Of a stretch of 26,762 nucleotides of DNA, positions 7,759 to 16,035 are shown piece by piece. Within the stretch, counting starts at the first letter, position 1. Every line of letters starts with the position of its first letter. Source of the stretch: Nitrospiraceae bacterium UBA2600 (GTDB lineage Bacteria; Nitrospirota; Thermodesulfovibrionia; Thermodesulfovibrionales; Thermodesulfovibrionaceae). The stretch spans positions 492 to 27,253 of the forward strand of contig DDKK01000037.1 of the NCBI GenBank assembly GCA_002339325.1, written 5' to 3'. Under the pieces are notes generated by a model that searched no databases, was not told the origin of the DNA, and worked only from the letters and a program-made list of their open reading frames with translations. A program made the position numbers and the translations under genes.

Positions 7759-8094
7759 TTAGTCCTCACCAACTATTCGCTGCTCATTGCTGATTATATA
7801 AGTAAGCTTTCCATCTATAAATATAAGCCTCGACTTTAGAAGTCCGAGAGAGGATGAATATATCCACTCTTCTCTCTGCTTACCCTTTTCAGGTGTCAGT
7901 ATTCTTGTTGAGGAAGGCGGACCCCAAGCATATCTTACCTGTTCCTTTGTCATTCCCAGAGCAATTTCACCTTTTGCAATTCTCTCCTGAATATCGGGCG
8001 GATAATTTTTAATCTCCTCGTAAGTATACCTTACCCCCTGAGAAGCACAACCAAAAAGGAAAATCACAGTTAATAGAGAGAGTAAAATCCTCAT
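7759..8094 (-). CDS. BamE/OmlA (SmpA)-like outer-membrane lipoprotein
   Basis: This 111-residue protein has a short signal peptide ending in a lipobox LFGC with the lipidated Cys at residue 16. The mature part carries the SmpA/OmlA fold signature: KGEIALGMTKEQVRYAWGPPSSTR followed by EEWIYSS and FIDGKLTYI. Domains of this type occur in BamE of the outer-membrane assembly complex and in other envelope lipoproteins, so a specific role in Bam is not proven. AGGAGGAA seven bases before the ATG marks a strong start. It is inserted between recX and alaS, which it precedes by three bases. Confidence 0.82.
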   Translation of the reverse strand: MRILLSLLTVIFLFGCASQGVRYTYEEIKNYPPDIQERIAKGEIALGMTKEQVRYAWGPPSSTRILTPEKGKQREEWIYSSSLGLLKSRLIFIDGKLTYIISNEQRIVGED

Positions 8095-8137
8095 GATGCG
8101 TTCCTCCTATAATTTTATTGCTAAAAAATTCAAGTCT

Positions 8138-8590
8138 TCAGTCAAAATTTTTATTGACACATTCATTTACTGTTTCCCATGAAAAACCTCTTCGCAGTAG
8201 AAAACCTGCAATTTTTGCCTTCTTTTTATCTCCTGGCAAATCCCTAAGGAGATGCCTTTTTCGCTGAATAAGCTTTCTGGCTATTAATATTTCATTGATA
8301 GGTGGTAGGCTTTCTAATTTGTCTTTTTCAATTCCTCTTTTCATTAAGTAGTGCTTAATGCCCATTTTCCCAAGAAATCTGTCTTCAGCAATTCTGTCTG
8401 CTTTCTCAATAAACTTTGAGTCATCTAAGAGGCCTTTTTGCTTGAGATATTCTAATGCTCCATTTATCTCTCTTTCAATATAACCCTTTGATTTGAGTTT
8501 CTCCCTTAACTCAGCCTCGGTTCTGTCTTTAAGGCTTAAAAGCTTAAGTGCTGTTTTTAGAATCTCATTCTCCCTTTTTTTCACTTCCAT
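8138..8590 (-). CDS. recX: RecX-family recombination regulator
   Basis: RecX binds RecA filaments and limits their growth or activity. This 150-residue protein has the three-helix repeats of the family: LLSLKDRTEAELREKLKSKGY near the N-terminus, LLDDSKFIEKADRIAEDRFLGKMGIKHYLMKRGI in the middle and KAKIAGFLLRRGFSWETVNECVN at the end. The gene overlaps the end of recA by 26 bases, in a different frame, which ties its expression to recA. A 43-base gap with a good ribosome site separates it from the lipoprotein gene. Confidence 0.93.
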   Translation of the reverse strand: MEVKKRENEILKTALKLLSLKDRTEAELREKLKSKGYIEREINGALEYLKQKGLLDDSKFIEKADRIAEDRFLGKMGIKHYLMKRGIEKDKLESLPPINEILIARKLIQRKRHLLRDLPGDKKKAKIAGFLLRRGFSWETVNECVNKNFD

Positions 8591-9593
8591 TTCCTTTTAA
8601 AACCTTCAAACTGTAAGCTTCGTATACCTTCGACTGAATTTCATTAAGAATTTCAGGATGGGTTTTTAAGTATTCTTTTGCATTTTCCCGCCCCTGAGCA
8701 AATCTTGCGGATTTATAACTATACCATGCCCCGGATTTTTCAATAATTCCCTTATCAACGGCAAGGTCTAATATTTCACCGGTCTTTGAAATTCCCTCAT
8801 TGAAATATATATCAAACTCTGCCTGTTTAAAGGGTGGTGCAACTTTATTCTTTACTATCTTTACCCTTACTCTGCCTCCAATAGGCTCTTGTCCTTCCTT
8901 TAAAGTGTCTATCTTTCTTATATCAAGCCTCATGGAAGCATAAAACTTAAGAGCTGTTCCGCCTGGAGTTGTCTCTGGATTTCCGAACATCACACCTATC
9001 TTCTGTCTTATCTGATTTATGAAAATCACTACTGTCTGAGACTTTGATATAGCTGCTGTGAGTTTCCGCAAAGCCTGACTCATAAGTCTTGCCTGTAGAC
9101 CTGGCAAAGAGTCTCCCATCTCTCCTTCTATCTCTGCCTTCGGGACAAGGGCAGCAACAGAGTCAATTACTATTATATCAACAGCACCACTACGGACAAG
9201 GGTTTCTGTTACCTCAAGAGCCTGCTCTCCTGTATCTGGCTGGCTTATAAGAAGGTCTTCTATGGTTACACCAAGTTTGGAAGCATAGTTTACATCTAAA
9301 GCATGCTCTGCATCTATAAAAGCCGCAACTCCGCCCTGCTTCTGTGCCTCTGCTATTGCATGTAGAGCAAGGGTTGTTTTTCCAGATGACTCGGGACCGA
9401 AAATCTCTATAACTCTTCCTCTTGGATATCCACCAACGCCTGTGGCCACATCAAGAGATATAGAACCTGTTGGAATCACTCCAATTCCCTCTGCCTGTGC
9501 TCCTGTGCCAAGACGCATTATGGCACCTTTACCAAAATTTTTCTCAATCTGTGATATGGCTACTTCCAATGCCTTTAACTTATCTTTGTTCAT
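8565..9593 (-). CDS. recA: RecA recombinase
   Basis: RecA forms ATP-dependent filaments on single-stranded DNA, exchanges strands and triggers LexA cleavage. The 342 residues include the Walker A motif GPESSGKT (66-73), Walker B IIVIDS (140-145), the loop L1/L2 region (EGEMGDSLPGLQARLMSQALRKL; FINQIRQKIGVMFGNPETTPGG) and the MAW-type start FGKGAIMRLG. No intein or insertion is seen. The C-terminal tail is short and ends in charged residues. GAGGTG sits four bases before the ATG. It has its own promoter and palindrome upstream and overlaps recX at the 3' end. Confidence 0.99.
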   Translation of the reverse strand: MNKDKLKALEVAISQIEKNFGKGAIMRLGTGAQAEGIGVIPTGSISLDVATGVGGYPRGRVIEIFGPESSGKTTLALHAIAEAQKQGGVAAFIDAEHALDVNYASKLGVTIEDLLISQPDTGEQALEVTETLVRSGAVDIIVIDSVAALVPKAEIEGEMGDSLPGLQARLMSQALRKLTAAISKSQTVVIFINQIRQKIGVMFGNPETTPGGTALKFYASMRLDIRKIDTLKEGQEPIGGRVRVKIVKNKVAPPFKQAEFDIYFNEGISKTGEILDLAVDKGIIEKSGAWYSYKSARFAQGRENAKEYLKTHPEILNEIQSKVYEAYSLKVLKGNGSEKKGE

Positions 9594-9616
9594 AATTCAC
9601 CTCTTAGAAAAACTCA

Positions 9617-9644
9617 AAAATGCCAGGCATTTTGTTTTATTATA
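9617..9644 (-). promoter_or_regulatory. recA promoter (extended -10) with dyad over the start site
   Basis: On the minus strand the motif TGGTATAAT gives an extended -10 (TG at 9646-9647, hexamer 9639-9644). No good -35 lies 16-18 bases upstream. The dyad AAAATGCC-N-GGCATTTT occupies 9617-9633, has 8-base perfect arms, and covers the predicted transcription start near 9632. It lies between the -10 and the ribosome site. This is where an SOS repressor could block recA. It does not match the E. coli or Bacillus LexA boxes. Confidence 0.55.
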
Positions 9645-9670
9645 CCATTTCGGTCAATATCTGAATAATT

Positions 9671-10444
9671 CTAATGCCTTGGTCTTTCCTTTAATTCCTC
9701 TTTCTTCAGCCCAGACACTTCCTGTCCATTTGTTATCTCTTCAATGTGACTACAGAGACCGTGCAACATCTTCAATTCCCAGAAAGTAAGACCCGTTCTG
9801 CCAAAAAGATGTCTTAGGTTATTCATAATTCTCTCTTCAATATCAGGATTATCAGGTATGTATTTAATATTTTTCAAAACTTCATGGAGTCTTTCATAAA
9901 GTTTTTCAAGCTCCTGCTGCTGCACGTAAAACTGCCTCTCCATGTGATAATCCTCTATTTCCTCGCATCTCATTAACTCATAGGCAACTATCAATACGGC
10001 TTGGCTTAAATTCAGCGAAGGCTGAAGCTCTGAGGTGGGAATAGTCATAAGAAAACCACATTTCTCTATTTCATCATTAAAAAGTCCTTTGTCTTCTCTT
10101 CCAAAAAGAATGGAAACGCTGTTGTTCTGTGCTACTTCGTAAATTCTCTTAACTCCCTCTCTCACGTCAACTATAGCACCTCTCTTTGAGCCCCTTCTTC
10201 TCGTAGTTCCCACTACTAAAGCCTTATCCTCTATGGCAGATGAGAGATTTTTATGAATTTGAGCACGTTCAATGACATCCTTACTTCTCCATGCCATCCA
10301 GTAGGCTTCATCGGTGAGTGATGCAGGATTTACGAGAACAAGATTGGTAAATCCCATGTTTTTTATAGCCCTGGCTGTTGCTCCGATATTGCCCGGTTCT
10401 TTTGGTTCTACGAGAACAAAAGAAATGTTATTTTTCCAGTTCAT
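9671..10444 (-). CDS. trmJ: TrmJ-type tRNA 2'-O-methyltransferase (SpoU/SPOUT)
   Basis: The protein is a SPOUT-class methyltransferase of the TrmJ subgroup, which methylates the ribose of tRNA position 32 using SAM. The three knot motifs are EPGNIGATARAIKN (16-29), LFGREDKGL (113-121) and PSLNLSQAV (142-150). At 257 residues it has the C-terminal extension of TrmJ rather than the shorter TrmL form. The ATG follows the xseB stop directly (TAAATG). A 77-base gap containing the recA promoter follows. Assignment to TrmJ rather than another SpoU protein is by motif and length. Confidence 0.87.
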   Translation of the reverse strand: MNWKNNISFVLVEPKEPGNIGATARAIKNMGFTNLVLVNPASLTDEAYWMAWRSKDVIERAQIHKNLSSAIEDKALVVGTTRRRGSKRGAIVDVREGVKRIYEVAQNNSVSILFGREDKGLFNDEIEKCGFLMTIPTSELQPSLNLSQAVLIVAYELMRCEEIEDYHMERQFYVQQQELEKLYERLHEVLKNIKYIPDNPDIEERIMNNLRHLFGRTGLTFWELKMLHGLCSHIEEITNGQEVSGLKKEELKERPRH

Positions 10445-10666
10445 TTAGAATGGTTCGTTTTCCTGCGCCGATGATTCCTCTAATTCAATCAAAGTCTTCT
10501 GCAGTTCCTCTTCGGCAGACTTAAGCTTGCCTTTACAAAAACGGATTAACTCGGTAGCTCTCTTAACCTTCTCAACAAGTATGTCTACATCAATCTCTTG
10601 AGACTCTATGTATCTTAGGATTTCTTCCAATTCTTTTATGGCATTAGAATAGTTTAGCTCCGTCAT
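10445..10666 (-). CDS. xseB: Exodeoxyribonuclease VII small subunit
   Basis: This 73-residue protein has the standard XseB layout: LNYSNAIKELEEILRYIESQEIDVD, then a helical part rich in Glu and Lys ending ELQKTLIELEE. Several copies join one XseA to make ExoVII, which degrades single-stranded DNA from both ends. The gene begins inside xseA (23-base overlap, other frame) and ends exactly before trmJ, so subunit production is likely coupled. Confidence 0.93.
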   Translation of the reverse strand: MTELNYSNAIKELEEILRYIESQEIDVDILVEKVKRATELIRFCKGKLKSAEEELQKTLIELEESSAQENEPF

Positions 10667-12110
10667 TTTCTTCCTCCTTATTGATGACTTTTCCTGTTAT
10701 TTTACCTCTGTAAAGCTTTATCTGAATGTTCTGTCCCGTTCTTACCTCTTTCACATCTTTCAATACCTTACCGTTAAAATAGGCTATGCTATAACCTCTT
10801 TTTAAAATATTTTCAGGACTTAAAAGATAAACCTTCTCACTTAATCTCTCGAGATGAATTTTTTCAAGCTTGATTAAACTTTCTGTTTTGTTTCTCAGTT
10901 TATCTGTAATAGACTTTATTTGAAACTTTGTCCTCGTAAAGTAATCTACTCCTCTTATCTTCAGGCGATTATTTATGTTGTGAAGTGAAGTCTCCGCTCC
11001 TCTTACTCGCATGTTAGTCTTCCTGTGCAACTCCTGCTTTAAAGAGAAGATATTCTCCCTTTCAGAATTTACTGTTCTTAAAACACCCGTATGAAGACTT
11101 TTCATTATTAGATTAATCTTACTTATTGACCTCTCAAGAGTATTCTGAGCAATTGAAATCAACCTATCTTTATCGGCTGTTACCCTCGCAGATTCAAATT
11201 TTAAGACAGCATCAATCTTGTTGAGGAGAGCTTTCCTGATATTTTCAATTCTTGAGTAGTAATCAAAAGCTCTGTCTATTATGAATTTTGCCAATTCAGA
11301 AGGTGTTTTGAAGCTTATCGAGGCAACGTAATCGGCAACAGTCTCATCTCTTGTGTGTCCAATTCCTGTAAGAACAGGAATAGGCATTAGAGCAATCTTT
11401 TTTGCAAGCTCGTAATCATTAAAGCAATGTAGGTCTACTACAGAGCCTCCACCTCTTATTAGAACAACGGCATCAAATTTTTCATGCTCCCTCGCACACC
11501 TCTTAAGTGCCTTTATCATGGAGCTTGCCGCCTCCTCTCCCTGAACATAGGCATCAAAAAGAAAGGTGTGAAATATAAAACCATAAGCGTTTCCCTTTAA
11601 TATCTTTAAGAAATCCTCGTAACCTGCTGCAGTTTTGCTTGAAACAATAGCAATCCTCTGAATTACAACAGGGATTTCAAGAAGTTTATTTTTATCAATA
11701 AGTCCCTCACGGGTAAGTCTGTCTAAGATTTCTTTCTTTTTTAAAGCCATCTCGCCAAGAGTAAAAGAAGGGTCTATCTGTAAGATTTTTAAATTAAAAC
11801 CATGCTTTTCATGAAAATTAGCTCTGCCGAGAAACAAAATCTTCATTCCCGGTTGAAGGTGAGTGCCTGTTTTAAGAAAAAATGCCTGAACTGTTTCTGA
11901 ATTACCTTTCCATATAACCGCCTTGCATTGAGCAATGACCTCGCCGTCCTTTTTTTCAACAAGTTCTAACCAGTAATGCCCTGTTTTGTCTACATTAACT
12001 TTAGCTATTTCTGCTACAATCCACTGATAATCAGAGTTTTCCTGAATTAAATCTCTAATCTCCGTTAAATAGTCTGAAAGGCTTTGATATGTTACCTCAA
12101 CATTAAACAT
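10644..12110 (-). CDS. xseA: Exodeoxyribonuclease VII large subunit
   Basis: This is the catalytic subunit of ExoVII, 488 residues. The N-terminal OB fold (SDYLTEIRDLIQENSDYQWIVAEI) binds DNA. The catalytic domain has the family blocks IAIVSSKTAAGYEDFLKIL, VVLIRGGGSVVDLHCFNDYELA and GIGHTRDETVADYVASISFKTPSELA. A long coiled-coil region follows, then the C-terminal ILKRGYSIAYFNGKVLKDVKEV strand module. It overlaps the pdxJ end by eight bases and xseB by 23. Together with recA, recX and trmJ it forms a repair and RNA-modification stretch in one orientation. Confidence 0.96.
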   Translation of the reverse strand: MFNVEVTYQSLSDYLTEIRDLIQENSDYQWIVAEIAKVNVDKTGHYWLELVEKKDGEVIAQCKAVIWKGNSETVQAFFLKTGTHLQPGMKILFLGRANFHEKHGFNLKILQIDPSFTLGEMALKKKEILDRLTREGLIDKNKLLEIPVVIQRIAIVSSKTAAGYEDFLKILKGNAYGFIFHTFLFDAYVQGEEAASSMIKALKRCAREHEKFDAVVLIRGGGSVVDLHCFNDYELAKKIALMPIPVLTGIGHTRDETVADYVASISFKTPSELAKFIIDRAFDYYSRIENIRKALLNKIDAVLKFESARVTADKDRLISIAQNTLERSISKINLIMKSLHTGVLRTVNSERENIFSLKQELHRKTNMRVRGAETSLHNINNRLKIRGVDYFTRTKFQIKSITDKLRNKTESLIKLEKIHLERLSEKVYLLSPENILKRGYSIAYFNGKVLKDVKEVRTGQNIQIKLYRGKITGKVINKEEENDGAKLF

Positions 12111-12831
12111 TCAGAGAAGCCTCTTTGATTAGATTTTTCATCTCTCTTACGGCTCTTTCCATTCCCACCAATACAGCCCTTGAGATAATACTATGTCCTA
12201 TATAAAGACCCCTTATTCCCTTTATTGAGGCAATTGGTTTAACGTTATAGTAGTTTAAACCGTGTCCTGCATTTGTCTTAAGACCAATGGAGTTAGAAAA
12301 TGCTACGGCATCTTTGATTCTCTCGAGTTCTCTTAGCTGGGTTACACCTTTTGTATCTGAATAGAAACCAGTATGAATCTCGACCATATCGGCTCCTACT
12401 TCCCTTGCACACTCTATATCAAGCCGGGATGGATTTATAAACAAACTTACAGGGATACCGGCTTCTTTAATTCTTTTTATTGTTCCCTTAAGATATTCTT
12501 TCATCTCAATTACATTCAGTCCTCCCTCTGTAGTGAGTTCTTGCCTTTTCTCTGGTACTATTGTTACCATGTCTGGCTTGACTGAAAGTGCTATATTTAT
12601 CATCTCTTCGGTCATAGCCATTTCTAAATTTAGCTCACAGTTAACGGTTTCTCTTAAAAGTCTCAAATCTCTATCCTGAATATGTCTTCTGTCTTCTCTC
12701 AAATGCACTGTTATGCCATCGGCACCACCTATTATTGCAAGGCTTGCTGCCCAGACAGGGTCTGGTTCAAAAGTTCTTCTTGCCTGCCTTACTGTTGCCA
12801 CATGGTCAACATTTACTCCTAAAAGCACCAT
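12103..12831 (-). CDS. pdxJ: Pyridoxine 5'-phosphate synthase
   Basis: PdxJ closes the ring of vitamin B6, joining 1-deoxyxylulose 5-phosphate and 3-amino-2-oxopropyl phosphate. The 242-residue TIM barrel begins LGVNVDHVATVRQARRTFEPDP and continues with GADGITVHLREDRRHIQDRD and EIHTGFYSD, all classical PdxJ blocks; the C-terminal GHSIISRAVLVGMERAVREM is also conserved. GGAGG lies eight bases before the ATG. It is the first gene of the long minus-strand run and is read divergently from trpE. PLP made by this pathway is the cofactor of SelA, although that link is only general. Confidence 0.97.
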   Translation of the reverse strand: MVLLGVNVDHVATVRQARRTFEPDPVWAASLAIIGGADGITVHLREDRRHIQDRDLRLLRETVNCELNLEMAMTEEMINIALSVKPDMVTIVPEKRQELTTEGGLNVIEMKEYLKGTIKRIKEAGIPVSLFINPSRLDIECAREVGADMVEIHTGFYSDTKGVTQLRELERIKDAVAFSNSIGLKTNAGHGLNYYNVKPIASIKGIRGLYIGHSIISRAVLVGMERAVREMKNLIKEASLNV

Positions 12832-12860
12832 GAGAAACCTCCAAAAGATTGATTGCTTTG

Positions 12861-12869
12861 ATTATAGCA
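12861..12869 (-). promoter_or_regulatory. Extended -10 promoter of pdxJ
   Basis: The minus strand reads TGCTATAAT, a consensus -10 with TG one base upstream. The predicted start is near 12854, giving a leader of about 23 bases with GGAGG before pdxJ. No good -35 is present at the expected distance, as at the recA promoter. It would drive the pdxJ-xseA-xseB-trmJ stretch. Confidence 0.55.
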
Positions 12870-12939
12870 CGTTTTAACAATTAAACTACCTCTAAAATTT
12901 TAACAGGAGTTTCTGAATTTTTTTAATGCTGCTTTTAAA

Positions 12940-12969
12940 TTGCCTTTTTTAGCTTTGATTTTTTAAACT
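12940..12969 (+). promoter_or_regulatory. Possible trpE promoter close to the start codon
   Basis: TTGCCT (12940-12945), an 18-base spacer and TAAACT (12964-12969) could form a promoter whose start site falls near the trpE ATG at 12975. The hexamers are imperfect. No Shine-Dalgarno precedes trpE, and an in-frame TAA lies one codon before the ATG. I see no leader peptide with Trp codons, terminator or T-box in 12832-12974. Confidence 0.25.
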
Positions 12970-12974
12970 AATTC

Positions 12975-14465
12975 ATGAATTTAAATGAGAGAGAATTCCT
13001 TGAGTTATCAAAAAAATATAATGTAATTCCACTCTATAAAGAAATTATCGCTGACCTTGACACACCGGTAGGAGCATTTCTAAAGCTAAATCGTAGGCCT
13101 TCATTTCTTCTTGAGAGCGTTCAGGGAGGGGAGAAATGGGGAAGATACTCAATTATAGGCATAGAGCCAGCTGTTTTGATTAAGGCAAATGGCAATAAAA
13201 TAAACATTCACAAAGGAGAAACTAAAGAATCATATGAAAATGCAGAGCCTTTCACTTTTTTAAAAGAATTCTTCAGTCAGTATATACCATACATAAATCC
13301 AGAGCTTCCGAGATTTTTCGGTGGAATGGTAGGCTATATATCCTATGACACGGTCAAACTTTTCGAAAAAGTGCCAGAGCTTTCAAAGCCATCAATAGAC
13401 ATGGCCGATATATTTCTAATGGTGCCAGAGACTCTTTTGATTTTTGACAATCTCAAACAGTCAATTAAAATAGTCTACAATGCTTTCATAGAAGGAAATG
13501 TTTCTTTTATCTATAGCAAGGCAATTGATAAAATCAACCAGTTAATATCTGACTTAAAAAGGCATAGCGATGAGAGATTTAGAACGTATTTAAATGTTCC
13601 TAAAAGAGAGAGTAAATCCCTCAATACGTTTCATTCGAATTTTAGCAAAGATGAGTTTATATCTGCTGTAAAAAAGGCAAAAGATTATGTTTTAAGTGGA
13701 GATGTTGTCCAAGTGGTCATTTCTCAAAGATTTGAAACAGAAACGAAAGCTCATCCTTTTGACATTTACAGAATTCTGAGAATTATAAATCCTTCGCCTT
13801 ATATGTTCTACATCGATACAGGTAGTGACCACCTTGTCGGTTCATCTCCAGAAATTCTTGTTAGACTCGAGGATGAAAGAGTTATTGTAAGGCCAATTGC
13901 AGGAACTCGTCCAAGAGGAAAAAATGAAGAGGAAGACAGTGCCTTTGAACGAGAATTATTAAGCGATGAGAAAGAGATTGCCGAGCACATTATGCTTGTT
14001 GACCTCGGCAGAAACGATGTAGGAAGAGTTGCTGAATTAGGCAGTGTGAATGTTACCGAGCTAATGACCATAGAGAGATACAGCCATGTAATGCATATTG
14101 TAAGCAATGTAGAGGGAAAGCTTAAAAAGGGACTTGATATGTTCGATGTCTTTATGTCCTGTTTTCCTGCTGGCACAGTAACGGGAGCACCAAAAGTGAG
14201 AGCTATGCAGATAATTGAAGAACTTGAGCCAACCAGAAGAGGTCCCTATGCTGGAGCTATTGGCTATTTTGGCTTTGGCGGCAATATGGATATGTGTATT
14301 GGTATAAGAATGCTTACAATAAAGGATAATCGTGTGTATGTCCAAGCAGGAGCAGGAGTGGTAGCTGACTCTGTCCCCGAAAAAGAGTATGAAGAAACAG
14401 TAAACAAAGCAAAGGCTATGCTCAAGACAATTGATTACTTAAACTATGGAGGGCAGCCACTTTGA
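12975..14465 (+). CDS. trpE: Anthranilate synthase component I
   Basis: TrpE makes anthranilate from chorismate with ammonia supplied by TrpG, the first committed step to tryptophan. The 496 residues contain the feedback-inhibition motif LLES (45-48) in FLLESVQGGEKWGRYSIIG, the chorismate-binding blocks PIAGTRPRG and DLGRNDVGRVAELG, and FPAGTVTGAPKVRAMQIIEELEPTRRGPYAG near the C-terminus. This favours TrpE over the related PabB. The start has no ribosome site but an in-frame stop just upstream leaves no earlier choice. trpG overlaps by four bases. Confidence 0.95.
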   Translation: MNLNEREFLELSKKYNVIPLYKEIIADLDTPVGAFLKLNRRPSFLLESVQGGEKWGRYSIIGIEPAVLIKANGNKINIHKGETKESYENAEPFTFLKEFFSQYIPYINPELPRFFGGMVGYISYDTVKLFEKVPELSKPSIDMADIFLMVPETLLIFDNLKQSIKIVYNAFIEGNVSFIYSKAIDKINQLISDLKRHSDERFRTYLNVPKRESKSLNTFHSNFSKDEFISAVKKAKDYVLSGDVVQVVISQRFETETKAHPFDIYRILRIINPSPYMFYIDTGSDHLVGSSPEILVRLEDERVIVRPIAGTRPRGKNEEEDSAFERELLSDEKEIAEHIMLVDLGRNDVGRVAELGSVNVTELMTIERYSHVMHIVSNVEGKLKKGLDMFDVFMSCFPAGTVTGAPKVRAMQIIEELEPTRRGPYAGAIGYFGFGGNMDMCIGIRMLTIKDNRVYVQAGAGVVADSVPEKEYEETVNKAKAMLKTIDYLNYGGQPL

Positions 14466-15025
14466 TACTAATAATTGACAACTACGATTCCTTTACATAC
14501 AATCTATATCAATACGTCGGAGAGATGGCCAAGTCTGTTAAGGTTTACCGAAACGACAGGATTACAATAGAGGACATTGAAAAACTAAAACCACAAAAAA
14601 TCATTATTTCGCCAGGTCCTTGCACTCCCTCTGAAGCAGGTATTTCTATTGAAGTTATAAAACATTTTGCAGGTAAAATACCAATTCTCGGAGTATGCCT
14701 TGGTCATCAGGCAATTGGAGCGGCCTTTGGCGGAAGAGTAATTCGCTGTCATGAAATAATGCATGGAAAAACATCACTCATATATCACGATGAAAAAACT
14801 ATTTTCAAAGGAATTCCAAATCCTTTTGAAGCAACAAGATACCACTCTCTAATAGTTGAAAGGGAAACACTTCCCCATTGCCTCACTGTCTCTGCGTGGA
14901 CATCAAATGATATAATTATGGGATTAAGGCACAAAGATTATCCTGTTGAGGGAGTGCAGTTTCATCCTGAAAGCATACTAACAAAGGCTGGTAAAGATTT
15001 AATAAGAAACTTTATAAGACTATGA
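14462..15025 (+). CDS. trpG: Anthranilate synthase component II (glutamine amidotransferase)
   Basis: This class I glutamine amidotransferase hydrolyses glutamine and passes ammonia to TrpE. The 187 residues include IIDNYDSFTYNLYQYVGE at the N-terminus and the triad Cys79 (GVCLGHQ), His168 and Glu170 (GVQFHPES). The start codon is TTG at 14462-14464, overlapping the trpE stop (TTGA), with GGAGGG upstream. TrpG of this type often also serves folate synthesis as PabA; no pabB or second copy is in the window, so a shared role is possible. Confidence 0.94.
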   Translation: MILIIDNYDSFTYNLYQYVGEMAKSVKVYRNDRITIEDIEKLKPQKIIISPGPCTPSEAGISIEVIKHFAGKIPILGVCLGHQAIGAAFGGRVIRCHEIMHGKTSLIYHDEKTIFKGIPNPFEATRYHSLIVERETLPHCLTVSAWTSNDIIMGLRHKDYPVEGVQFHPESILTKAGKDLIRNFIRL

Positions 15026-16032
15026 TAGAAGAGGCCATATACAGACTTAGCAAAAGAGAAAATCTTTCGGAAGAACTGCTGCGGGGAAGCTTCATTGAGA
15101 TAATTGAAGAAAAAGCCTCGCCTGTTCAGATTTCTGCCTTTTTAATGGGTCTTTCAACAAAAGGAGAAACAGAAGAGGAGATTCTCTCCACAGTCAAGCT
15201 TTTCAGAGAGTATGCCATAAAAATAAAATCTCCCGAAGGTACCATAGACATTGTAGGAACTGGCGGAGACCGTTCAGGCACATTCAACGTATCAACTGCT
15301 ACGAGTTTTGTTGTAGCCGGTGCCGGTGTTCCTGTAGCAAAGCACGGAAATCGCTCTGCCTCAAGTCAGTGTGGAAGTATAGATGTACTTGAGGAATTGG
15401 GAGTAAAGGTTGACATGCCAATCCATGTGGCTGAAAGATGTCTCTTTGAATGTGGCATAACAGTGCTTTTCGCACCTTTATATCATCCAGCCATGAAAAG
15501 AGTTGTTCCTGTAAGAAAGGAGCTCAAAATTAGAACTATTTTTAACATTCTCGGGCCTATGCTTAATCCAGCTGGGGTGAAACGTCTTCTGTTAGGAGTC
15601 TTTTCTAAAAATTACATGGAAATAATAGCAAAAGTTCTTATGAAGCTTGGAGCGGAAAACTTAATGGTCGTCCACAGTGAAGATGGCCTCGATGAAATAT
15701 CTTTAACTGGTAAAACCTACGTAGTAAGAGTTAGAGATGGCAGAATAGAGAATGACACCATATCTCCAGAAGATGCAGGGCTTAAGAGAGTTTGTCTTAC
15801 CGAACTGAAAGGTGGAGACAAGAGACAAAACGCTGAAATAATAGTCAATATTCTAAAGGGTAAAGAAGGACCTGCAAGAGAAATGGTTTTACTAAATGCT
15901 GCGGCAGCTTTACAGATAGCTGGAAAAGCTGAAAACCTACAAAAAGGAATTGAAATAGCAAGAGAGACAGTAGACAGCGGAAAAGCTTATAATAAATTAC
16001 AGGAACTTAAAATCCTGTCAAATTCAAACTAA
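15022..16032 (+). CDS. trpD: Anthranilate phosphoribosyltransferase
   Basis: TrpD transfers phosphoribose from PRPP to anthranilate, the second step of tryptophan synthesis. The 336 residues contain GTGGDRSGTFNVST (79-92, PRPP site), KHGNRSASSQCGS (107-119) and the metal-site region HSEDGLDEIS. It is a separate gene, not fused to trpG as in enterobacteria. Its ATG overlaps the trpG stop (ATGA). The next gene starts three bases after the stop. trpC, trpF, trpB and trpA are not in the window. Confidence 0.95.
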   Translation: MIEEAIYRLSKRENLSEELLRGSFIEIIEEKASPVQISAFLMGLSTKGETEEEILSTVKLFREYAIKIKSPEGTIDIVGTGGDRSGTFNVSTATSFVVAGAGVPVAKHGNRSASSQCGSIDVLEELGVKVDMPIHVAERCLFECGITVLFAPLYHPAMKRVVPVRKELKIRTIFNILGPMLNPAGVKRLLLGVFSKNYMEIIAKVLMKLGAENLMVVHSEDGLDEISLTGKTYVVRVRDGRIENDTISPEDAGLKRVCLTELKGGDKRQNAEIIVNILKGKEGPAREMVLLNAAAALQIAGKAENLQKGIEIARETVDSGKAYNKLQELKILSNSN

Positions 16033-16035
16033 AAG

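Noticed and set aside
9442..9789. A 115-codon plus-strand frame across the recA 5' end and its promoter
   Set aside because: It is opposite recA and trmJ coding sequence and crosses the recA promoter and dyad. The translation resembles no protein I know.
12832..12974. A trp attenuator or leader peptide before trpE
   Set aside because: No short frame with tandem Trp codons, no GC-rich terminator hairpin and no T-box sequence can be seen.
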